Shown: in pieces, positions 16,098-21,505 of the stretch
Position numbering within the stretch: the first letter of the stretch is position 1
How the letters are laid out: each line of letters starts with the position of its first letter
Made by a program: the position numbers and the translations under genes
NCBI RefSeq assembly: GCF_018614775.1
Contig: NZ_JAGGOF010000034.1
Coordinates: forward strand, 1 to 41,132
DNA length: 41,132 bases
Source of the DNA: Pseudomonas fluorescens
GTDB taxonomy: Bacteria > Pseudomonadota > Gammaproteobacteria > Pseudomonadales > Pseudomonadaceae
Direction: 5' to 3'
Notes under the pieces: model-generated
What the model saw: only the letters and a program-made list of their open reading frames with translations
The model's database searches: none
Told to the model about the DNA's origin: nothing

Positions 16098-16384
16098 TTC
16101 GCACACTCCATTTCCATTTGGTCGAGCAGGTCGGGTTGATCGTTGGCGGACCTCATCGCTGCACGTCGCAAGATCGTGTCGGCAATGGGCAGCCGGACGG
16201 AGGGGTTGGCCATGCCGCTGGGGCTCATTTCATGAGTCATTTCGAACTCGGCCCGCACCGACCAGCCACAGGCCTCGTTGGTGCATTGCAGGTAGGCCAC
16301 ACGCAGAAAAATGTGCGTGCCTTCACTGGTGCGAATGCGCATGCGGCCTTGGCAGTGAGGGCAGACGAGTTTGTAGGTGCTCAT
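16094..16384 (-). CDS. ogr: Ogr/Delta-type zinc-finger late activator
   Basis: A 96-aa protein with the exact Ogr zinc motif C-X2-C-X22-C-X4-C (C8, C11, C34, C39), followed by WSVRAEFEMTHEMSPSG as in P2 Ogr and P4 Delta. Ogr binds dyads of the TGT...ACA type upstream of late promoters and contacts RNA polymerase alpha. Three TGTA-N11-TACA dyads at the late operon starts of this prophage are the obvious targets. In P2, ogr lies after gene D; here it is inside the early operon, so it would be made as soon as lysogeny is broken. Confidence 0.92.
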   Translation of the reverse strand: MSTYKLVCPHCQGRMRIRTSEGTHIFLRVAYLQCTNEACGWSVRAEFEMTHEMSPSGMANPSVRLPIADTILRRAAMRSANDQPDLLDQMEMECAK

Positions 16385-16396
16385 AGCCAGATTCCT

Positions 16397-16588
16397 TTAC
16401 AGCGCTTCTGCCGCTTCTAGGGCGATGTTCAGTGGGGTAATCGCATCACCGATGGCGAGCCTGATGTCGGTGCCCGAGCACGGGTCGTTGGTCGTCGCGA
16501 CGATGTCTTTCAGGGTGTCCAATCGCTGCTGAGCGATAACCAGCAGGTCCAGTAATTGATGCCTTTCAACCTCGGGGATATAGGTCAT
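16397..16588 (-). CDS. Small helical prophage protein
   Basis: A 63-aa protein of two helices (RHQLLDLLVIAQQRLDTLKDIV and AITPLNIALEAAEAL) joined by a TTNDPCSGTD turn. AAGG lies 9 bases before its ATG, which is inside the end of the antirepressor gene (23-base overlap). It resembles the 74-aa protein at 17159-17383 in length and style. Unrecognised. Confidence 0.55.
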   Translation of the reverse strand: MTYIPEVERHQLLDLLVIAQQRLDTLKDIVATTNDPCSGTDIRLAIGDAITPLNIALEAAEAL

Positions 16589-17162
16589 TGCGGTTTACCT
16601 TGAAAAGGGAGGGCTGATCTTTTGGAGACAGGTCTGGGTTATCACCCAGGGACGTGCCCACGCTTTCCAGCGAGGGCACAGGCAAAGCCAGTAGATGGCA
16701 GTGCTGGCTCAACTGAGCGTGCAGCGTGGCGCGAATAGCGGGTGAGGTTTCGGCCTTGAGCTGACCCAGCAGGCGTGGCACCTGACGGTGGACCGCTAAC
16801 TGCTGACCCACACTGAGGTAGCAGGCGCCGCGGCTCTCGCGGGCTTCGCGTTCCATGGCGATGAAGTAGCGACGCACCTGCCGGCCTTGTTCGTTGTTCT
16901 CGACCATGGCGAGTTCTTTGGCGGTGTCGAGGGTGAGGTGGTATTCGGTGCGAGGTTTGCCCGGCAAACCGTCCGACCTATTCCCCAAAACCGGGGAATA
17001 GTCTTCATGCTCAACGAAGCCATAGTGCTCCAGCCGCTCTTTAATCCAGGTGCTGAAATCGCGTCCAACGTTGAGGAACGAGTGCAGGTCCCGAGCATCG
17101 CATAGTTGTTGGTTTCTCCCGTCGAGCTCGCCGTTGAATACGGGTATCAAATGGGTAGTCAT
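16566..17162 (-). CDS. AntA-type phage antirepressor
   Basis: A 198-aa protein with an AntA/AntB antirepressor domain in residues 3-100: VNG-like PVFNGELDGRNQQLCDARDLHSFL, RDFSTWIKERLEHYGFVEHEDY, then EYHLTLDTAKELAMVENNEQGRQVRRYFIAMERE. Such proteins interfere with the prophage repressor and favour lytic growth. The C-terminal half (about 105-198) is a different, variable domain with Leu/His-rich helices. ATG 17162 overlaps the stop of the previous gene (ATGA). Frame 17195 upstream adds residues without similarity. Confidence 0.85.
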   Translation of the reverse strand: MTTHLIPVFNGELDGRNQQLCDARDLHSFLNVGRDFSTWIKERLEHYGFVEHEDYSPVLGNRSDGLPGKPRTEYHLTLDTAKELAMVENNEQGRQVRRYFIAMEREARESRGACYLSVGQQLAVHRQVPRLLGQLKAETSPAIRATLHAQLSQHCHLLALPVPSLESVGTSLGDNPDLSPKDQPSLFKVNRNDLYPRG

Positions 17163-17383
17163 GATCGACTCTCCAATTTCGCGGTTAGCTCGCAAGCAGC
17201 GCTTAAGGCCTGCTGAGCCGTCACCAACGTGGCCTGCACCAAGGTGTAGTCGCCTGTTGACCAGGCTTTATCAATGGCATGATTGACATCGATCAAGTTG
17301 TGATTGAGTACAAGCACCTGGTCAAATAACGCTATGGCTTGATCTCTTTGCAGAGCAGGGTTTGGGTGAGTTTCAACGGACAC
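17159..17383 (-). CDS. Small helical prophage protein (74 aa)
   Basis: A 74-aa helical protein (ALFDQVLVLNHNLIDVNHAIDKA; LVTAQQALSAACELTAKL) starting at GTG 17383, with GAGG 6 bases upstream. That ribosome site is one arm of a palindrome whose other arm serves the divergent gene at 17406. It is coupled to the antirepressor by ATGA. Unrecognised. Confidence 0.55.
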   Translation of the reverse strand: MSVETHPNPALQRDQAIALFDQVLVLNHNLIDVNHAIDKAWSTGDYTLVQATLVTAQQALSAACELTAKLESRS

Positions 17384-17387
17384 GGGA

Positions 17388-17400
17388 AACCTCGGAGGTT
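17388..17400. promoter_or_regulatory. Palindrome carrying both ribosome-binding sites of two divergent genes
   Basis: AACCTC-G-GAGGTT is a perfect 6-bp inverted repeat. GGAGG on the plus strand lies 7 bases before ATG 17406, and GAGG on the minus strand lies 6 bases before GTG 17383. The two start codons are only 22 bases apart, so their promoters must lie inside the opposing genes. Confidence 0.6.
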
Positions 17401-17405
17401 GATGG

Positions 17406-17662
17406 ATGGCAATTTATTTCAAGCACGACATTGAAAAGCGTTTGCAGGCGCTGGAAGAGCACTACGTCGCACTGAAGCACGCGTTGAAAGGACGTATGCT
17501 ACGGGGGAATACGCGTCGTCCTTCGGTATCGAAGAAGATTCGTTTCGTGAAAGCCGCGTATTCGTAGATTTTGATGAGGTACTGATTCGTCTGGACCACT
17601 TCAAATCCGAGCTTGCGGGGGTTAAGGCACTCAAGGGGCGCGCAGAGAAACCAGCGAAGTAG
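17406..17662 (+). pseudogene. Small rightward prophage gene split by a frameshift
   Basis: ATG 17406, with a strong GGAGG 7 bases upstream, opens MAIYFKHDIEKRLQALEEHY, a plausible charged helix. That frame stops at 17565-17567 after 53 codons of declining quality. In the -1 frame the same stretch continues as EYASSFGIEEDSFRESRVF, then VDFDEVLIRLDHFKSELAG, and stops at 17660-17662. Restoring one base, for instance in the GGGGG run near 17511, joins them into about 85 aa. It is either a real inactivating deletion, a sequencing slip or, less likely, a programmed shift. It lies against the direction of the early operon. Function unknown. Confidence 0.55.
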
Positions 17663-17673
17663 GCTAGGTGTAA

Positions 17674-18147
17674 TCACGGCCGCGCGCCTTTGCAATGTAG
17701 TTGCAATGTTGCAAGCACTTCAGCGTGGCGCGCGGACAGGTAGCGCCGGTGCGCACTCAAAATGGTGTCGGCCTCTTCCGACTGAATAACACCATCGTCC
17801 AAGGCCTTGGCGATGGCCTGGTCTACGGCGCCTCGCTTGGCTGAGACCTTTACGGTGCGTTGGTACAACTCCACGTTGTCGAGCGTCCCAGGTTCTGCTA
17901 ACGGTACGAACACACCGCCATACATTGAGCAGATGTATTCCGGCAGAAACGTAGTACCGGCGGTACGCTCCAGACGGTGAATGTAATTGTCTGTCAATGG
18001 ACGACTGCCGGCGTTCTCATAGGCTTGGTTATCGAATTTTTTGATCGGCATACCGAGATCGCTCGCGGCGTATTTGCGGCCACCTGGGTAAGCGCAAATC
18101 ACTGCGCTGACGACGTCCTTTCGGCTGGTTAGAACTGAGCGTTTCAT
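17674..18147 (-). CDS. YmfL-family phage regulator
   Basis: A 157-aa protein similar to YmfL of the E. coli e14 prophage. The family core is seen as VVSAVICAYPGGRKYAASDLGMPIKKFDNQAYEN, then GSRPLTDNYIHRLERTAGTTFLPEYICSMYGGVFVPLAE, an HTH-containing CII-like region. The C-terminus (about 110-157) is helical. In e14 and related phages the order is repressor | Cro-like | YmfL, and the same order is kept here. It is probably an early regulator of the leftward operon. The start at 18147 is preferred over 18195 by similarity and a GGGAG-like site upstream. Confidence 0.78.
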   Translation of the reverse strand: MKRSVLTSRKDVVSAVICAYPGGRKYAASDLGMPIKKFDNQAYENAGSRPLTDNYIHRLERTAGTTFLPEYICSMYGGVFVPLAEPGTLDNVELYQRTVKVSAKRGAVDQAIAKALDDGVIQSEEADTILSAHRRYLSARHAEVLATLQLHCKGARP

Positions 18148-18176
18148 TTTCTCGTTTCTCCCTGAATTCACACGCC

Positions 18177-18428
18177 TTAGTTTGTGTCCCCGCACTCACT
18201 ATGGTTTTGGGACACCGCGGGGGGGATAACGCCGTCCTTAATTCCTAGCAGTACCGCTGCACGGTGGGATTCACCGCGTCGGCCTCGATTCTGGCCGCTG
18301 AGCACTGCATAAACAGTGCTGGGGTTGAGCAGGTGCTTCTCCGCGAAGTCCTTGACCGTCTGGCCGCGCCTTTCAAGGGCGGCACGCGCTAGCTGGCGAG
18401 CTTGCTCGTAGGTATGGGCGTTGGGCAT
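18177..18428 (-). CDS. Cro-like DNA-binding protein
   Basis: An 83-aa protein with a helix-turn-helix: GQTVKDFAEKHLLNPSTVYAVLSG followed by Q-N-R-G-R-R-G-E-S-H-R-A-A-V-L-LGI. It is the first gene of the leftward early operon, divergent from the repressor; the TGCA-type operator sites lie between them. This is the position of Cro in lambdoid phages and Cox/YmfT in P2- or e14-like ones. ATG 18428 is chosen because the longer frame runs through the operator region. The ribosome site is weak (GGA). Confidence 0.75.
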   Translation of the reverse strand: MPNAHTYEQARQLARAALERRGQTVKDFAEKHLLNPSTVYAVLSGQNRGRRGESHRAAVLLGIKDGVIPPAVSQNHSECGDTN

Positions 18429-18454
18429 AGTGCAGTTCCGTGCATTTTTATGTG

Positions 18455-18482
18455 GTGACACGCAAAGAATGATGCACATATC
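18455..18482 (+). promoter_or_regulatory. Possible repressor promoter
   Basis: GTGACA (-35) and CATATC (weak -10) lie 16 bases apart on the plus strand. The -10 lies inside the central operator dyad, consistent with autoregulation. Confidence 0.35.
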
Positions 18483-18493
18483 TGCATTTGTAA
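18465..18493 (-). promoter_or_regulatory. Probable early (cro) promoter
   Basis: On the minus strand, TTTACA and CATTCT are separated by 17 bases. The central operator dyad fills the spacer, where repressor binding would block RNA polymerase. The predicted leader is about 30 bases. Confidence 0.45.
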
Positions 18494-18512
18494 ATAGCGG
18501 AGATGAAGTAAT

Positions 18513-18863
18513 TTGCATTTTTCAGCGGAAATAGGTGCTCGGCTTCAGGCAGAGCGCAAACGCTTGGGTCTCAATCAGGAGCAGTTTTGCGACGCTATGG
18601 GCGTCTCCAAACGTACGCAGGCGGCGTATGAAGCGGGCACCACTGACCCGACCTCTGTTTACCTTCATACGGCAGCTTCGCAGCTCGGGATCGATGTTTT
18701 GTTTGTGGTAACAGGAGTTGTCACACCGCGACCGGTCGAGGGCTTGAGTGTCAGGGAAGATCGTTTAGTGAATCAGTACCGATCCCTCCCGGAGGGTGAC
18801 CAGCAAGCAGTGGACCGTATCATCGGAGCTATGTGGGACATGGCGATGAGAGAAAAGGAATAG
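18513..18863 (+). CDS. XRE-type prophage repressor
   Basis: A 116-aa protein with an XRE helix-turn-helix in residues 4-65 (IGARLQAERKRLGLNQEQFC, DAMGVSKRTQAAYEAGTT). A short helical tail follows (REDRLVNQYRSLPEGDQQAVDRIIGAMWDM). It lacks the S24 (LexA-like) peptidase domain, so it cannot be inactivated by RecA-stimulated self-cleavage, as with P2 C (about 99 aa). Induction would need the antirepressor or another route. The start is TTG 18513 with GGAG 10 bases upstream; no in-frame ATG precedes the HTH. It lies divergent from the cro-like gene. Confidence 0.85.
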   Translation: MHFSAEIGARLQAERKRLGLNQEQFCDAMGVSKRTQAAYEAGTTDPTSVYLHTAASQLGIDVLFVVTGVVTPRPVEGLSVREDRLVNQYRSLPEGDQQAVDRIIGAMWDMAMREKE

Positions 18864-18874
18864 TCCTACACAGT

Positions 18875-18905
18875 AATACGTAAAGTCTGTATGTAACTAC
18901 GTATT
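18875..18905. repeat. Inverted repeat after the repressor gene
   Basis: AATACGTA (18875-18882) and TACGTATT (18898-18905) form a perfect 8-bp dyad with a 15-base spacer, 11 bases after the repressor stop. It is AT-rich, followed by gttttg, and could be a weak terminator or an operator for the 54-aa gene. Confidence 0.4.
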
Positions 18906-18963
18906 GTTTTGCGAAAGTGCCCGGTAACGTCGATTCAACTATGCACTTGATGGAGTATTGAGC

Positions 18964-19128
18964 ATGTTGGATCAACGCGATGGTAGTCAGGACGACGAAA
19001 GCGCTAGTGAAATCTTCAAGTTGACGGGCGATGAAAGGAAACTTCTTACGCTGTATAGAGAGATGTCTGATATCGACCGGCGCCATATTCGTCGTATGGC
19101 TGAGGTGCTGATCGCGACTTCAGAATGA
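18964..19128 (+). CDS. 54-aa prophage protein downstream of the repressor
   Basis: A 54-codon ORF, MLDQRDGSQDDESASEIFKL..., with GGAG 8 bases before the ATG. Its tail (DERKLLTLYREMSDIDRRHIRRMAEVLIA) resembles the C-terminal dimerisation helices of XRE-type regulators ('LL.lYR.Ls..dR..i...a..L') but without a helix-turn-helix. It could be an adaptor or antagonist that pairs with a repressor; that is inference. It reads in the same direction as the repressor and the WYL-BRCT gene. Confidence 0.6.
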   Translation: MLDQRDGSQDDESASEIFKLTGDERKLLTLYREMSDIDRRHIRRMAEVLIATSE

Positions 19129-19244
19129 CCTTGCTGTTACGGTCATAGGTCCAGGCGTTCAGCCTGAGATTTGGTGAATAGGCGGTAGGCGGGTGCGTAG
19201 TTCGCCGATTTGAATTCGGCATTTAAATCAGAAAAGGAACTTCA

Positions 19245-19739
19245 ATGAATACCAATAAAAATGCATCACGGACGCTGTCTTTTTCCTACAGAGATAGTAA
19301 AGGGAACGTGACGGAGCGCGTCCTAACTCATTGGAAGGAAACTTCAGTTTATATCCAAGGGCGTGCTGAAGCTGATGAGTTTTACCGCACTTTTCGCAAA
19401 GATCGAGTAATAGAGTATTTGAAGGGCGCAGAGCATCTTTCCTTTGATCGTGCGCCACCACTTCCTCCATTTTCAGCGGGATTACCTACGGACGCTCAAG
19501 GAGAAATTCTTTTTACCGGTTTCAAATCCGATGATCGAATGTCGCTAGAGGAACTTGCGGCGATGAATGGGTTGAAAGTAGTTAAAACTCCAACCAAAAA
19601 TCTCGCGTTCTTATGTGCTGGTTATAATGCGGGCTGGACTAAGGTGAAGTCAGCGGTGGAGAAGGGCGCATTTATTCTCAGCCAAGAGCAGCTGATTGCA
19701 ATGTTTAATACAGGTGAAATCTCTGAGGCGGATAATTAA
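19245..19739 (+). CDS. Putative WYL-BRCT protein (accessory prophage gene)
   Basis: A 164-aa protein. Residues about 11-58 resemble the WYL ligand-sensing fold (LSFSYRDSKGNVTERVL ... RTFRKDRVIEYL, the 'Y-D-G...R.FR.DRI' pattern). Residues about 86-155 read as a BRCT domain: GEILFTGFKS, LEELAAMNGLKVVKTPTKNL, FLCAGYNAGWTKVKSAVEKG and FILSQEQLIAMF. These correspond to the BRCT strands, the thiol/Gly turn and the 'L(V)AG.n.GsK..kA.e.G..i.se..f' signature of NAD-dependent ligases. The gene is more AT-rich than its surroundings, has AAAAGGAAC before the ATG and a terminator after it, so it is an independent moron. A nucleic-acid or ligand sensor of damage or infection is a guess; the fusion is not one I know. 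Confidence 0.55.
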   Translation: MNTNKNASRTLSFSYRDSKGNVTERVLTHWKETSVYIQGRAEADEFYRTFRKDRVIEYLKGAEHLSFDRAPPLPPFSAGLPTDAQGEILFTGFKSDDRMSLEELAAMNGLKVVKTPTKNLAFLCAGYNAGWTKVKSAVEKGAFILSQEQLIAMFNTGEISEADN

Positions 19740-19774
19740 ATTAAACCGTTTCTCGTCTAATTCATTAAATCCAG

Positions 19775-19808
19775 AAGTGAGTCCTGCATCATGCAGGGCT
19801 CACTTTTT
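19775..19808 (+). terminator. Terminator after the accessory gene
   Basis: AAGTGAG-T-CCTGCA pairs with TGCAGG-G-CTCACTT (one internal mismatch), followed by TTTTT. It ends rightward transcription before the convergent gene D, whose stop codon lies inside the hairpin. Confidence 0.85.
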
Positions 19809-21063
19809 GCTGCATCTTTACCCACTCCCGATCCACCGCCCGCTTCGCCGTTTTCTCACTCGCATACAACCACCGCAACCGTCTCGGCTTGCTCTGATCC
19901 CCCGCCGTAACACTCTTTTCCTTCCCCGTTTTCTTCTCACGGTAAAACGCGATAACCCCCGTGTAATCCTCGCCGTTATCCTCCGCCAACCCCTCTACCG
20001 TATCCTCGGGCAACTTGCTCTCCAGTTCCAGGCTGACGGTGTAGCCGCTGTCCGGGCTAAGGGCGTGCTGCACATTGCCGCCATACCAAACGATCTCGTC
20101 AATTTCCGCCTTCACACCCTGGAGCGTGTACGTCAATTCAGGAATCAGCTCAGGCCGGCCCTGGGCGAGCGTATAGCTGAGGGTCGCGCTCCCGCGTTGT
20201 AACCGGTTGAATTCAGCCCGAGCTGCGCGCAGGGCGGACTGTCGGTCGCTGTAGGTGTGGCGCAGATCCTTGAGGTTTTCGCCGCCGCCGGCGATTGCCT
20301 CCTGTTTCTTGGCGCTGTTCACGTCGTAGAAGTAGGCGCGCACGCCGTCGTAGCTGTCGCGGTCGGCTTGCAGGTAGCGGTGCTGGTCGCCGTCGCCACG
20401 GGCGAGGGTGATGTGCGGCAGCTCGGCGCCGCTGGCTGTCTTACCGCCGCCGGCCGGCAGGCACACCAGGCAACCGGCCTTGACGGTGACCACGGCGTCG
20501 AATTCCTCTCCCAGGCGACTGATCAAGTTGGCATCGGATTCGTTGGCCTGGTCGAGTTGCAGAATGGGCGAGTCTTCCAAGGCGCTGGCGATGGTGGCGT
20601 TGAGACCGTTGCCCTGGGCGATGTCGCTCAGCACCGCACCGAGGGTGCTGTTGCTCCAGCTGCGCTCGCGTTTGGTTTTCAAACCCTTGCGCAGGTCTGC
20701 CGAGCGGGCGCGGATGCTCAGTATGTCCGGTGCACCGCTGTGTTCGGTTTCGTCGACGGTGTAGGTGCCTTTGTCGACCAGGCCGGTGTCGCTCCACCCC
20801 AGCCACAAGCGAATGACTGCGCCTTTGGGTGGGATGGCCAGCAATCCGTCGTGGTCGCTCAAACTGATGCTCAGTTGATCCGCTTCGATACCGCGGTTGT
20901 CGGTCAGGTCCAGGTTCATCAATCGCGGGCTGATCAGTTGCGCGATGTCGTTGCCATCGACCGTGATGCGGAACGCCGGCACGGGGTAGGCGAGGTCACG
21001 TTGGGAGCGCTCGGCCAGGTCTTGCAGGTAGCCCGTGACCTTGGCCAGCGCGGTATCAATCAC
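19789..21063 (-). CDS. D: Tail hub protein gpD (late control D)
   Basis: A 424-aa P2 gpD family protein, the trimeric hub that joins tail tube and baseplate spike (VgrG/Pvc8-like fold). Recognisable parts are YPVPAFRITVDGNDIAQLISPRLMNLDLTDNRG, then ADQLSISLSDHDG, GTYTVDETEHSGAPDILSIRARSADLR and DANLISRLGEEFDAVVTVKAG. The C-terminus is basic and tails into KMQQKVSPA. The start is GTG 21063, overlapping the U stop (GTGA). It is the last gene of the F-to-D tail operon and faces the accessory gene tail to tail. Confidence 0.93.
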   Translation of the reverse strand: MIDTALAKVTGYLQDLAERSQRDLAYPVPAFRITVDGNDIAQLISPRLMNLDLTDNRGIEADQLSISLSDHDGLLAIPPKGAVIRLWLGWSDTGLVDKGTYTVDETEHSGAPDILSIRARSADLRKGLKTKRERSWSNSTLGAVLSDIAQGNGLNATIASALEDSPILQLDQANESDANLISRLGEEFDAVVTVKAGCLVCLPAGGGKTASGAELPHITLARGDGDQHRYLQADRDSYDGVRAYFYDVNSAKKQEAIAGGGENLKDLRHTYSDRQSALRAARAEFNRLQRGSATLSYTLAQGRPELIPELTYTLQGVKAEIDEIVWYGGNVQHALSPDSGYTVSLELESKLPEDTVEGLAEDNGEDYTGVIAFYREKKTGKEKSVTAGDQSKPRRLRWLYASEKTAKRAVDREWVKMQQKVSPA

Positions 21064-21500
21064 AGCAGGGCCCTCATGATGTTGACGCCGACCTGCGTTG
21101 CAGCCCCGAGCAGGTCGATGCGGTCGTCATCGATGCGCTTGAGGCTGAGGGTGAATTCGATGCGCCGGGGTGTGCCGTCACGAAAGAACAGGGTTTTGGT
21201 TTCGCTCAGGCTCTCGATGATCCACAGGCCGTAGATCCGGCCGCTGCCTTCAACCATCGGCCAGGCCTTCCCCGTATTCGCCATCAGGCGCAGGGCGTCG
21301 AGGCTCAGCGCGCTGCCAGCCAGTTCCGGCAGGATGATGCCGGGAAGGGTGATGGTGTCGTCACCGCGCCCTACAAACTGCCGCGCTGGGGGAGCGCCGA
21401 TGCGCTGGTTGACGGCGTGGCGCCATTCGGTCTGGCGTTGCAGCTCCTGGTAGGCGGCGGTGGACAGGCTGAACACGAACATGCCCAAGGCGAGCATCAT
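21060..21500 (-). CDS. U: Tail protein gpU
   Basis: A 146-aa P2 gpU family protein, which caps or completes the contractile tail. The blocks MFVFSLSTAAYQELQRQTEWRHA, QFVGRGDDTITLPGIILPEL, WPMVEGSGRIYGLWIIESLSET and RRIEFTLSLKRIDDD are in family order. A second ATG at 21497 is equally possible. It lies between T and D, coupled to D. Confidence 0.93.
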   Translation of the reverse strand: MMLALGMFVFSLSTAAYQELQRQTEWRHAVNQRIGAPPARQFVGRGDDTITLPGIILPELAGSALSLDALRLMANTGKAWPMVEGSGRIYGLWIIESLSETKTLFFRDGTPRRIEFTLSLKRIDDDRIDLLGAATQVGVNIMRALL

Positions 21501-21505
21501 GAGCG

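Larger units (their letters stand above)
18431..18517. promoter_or_regulatory. Operator array between cro-like and repressor genes
   Basis: Three similarly built sites: TGCA-N6-TGCA at 18431-18444 and at 18473-18486 (the latter extended to ATGCA-N6-TGCAT, 18472-18487), and a degenerate TGAA-N6-TGCA at 18504-18517. The spacings of 42 and 31 bases are close to four and three helical turns, so they face the same side of the helix. The third overlaps the repressor start codon. Confidence 0.55.

Noticed and set aside
17419..17695. Minus-strand ORFs of 71 and 77 codons
   Set aside because: Serine/arginine-rich shadows with no ribosome site; the plus strand has a strong start and better protein in two frames.
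20257..21234. 325-codon plus-strand frame
   Set aside because: A shadow of D and U.
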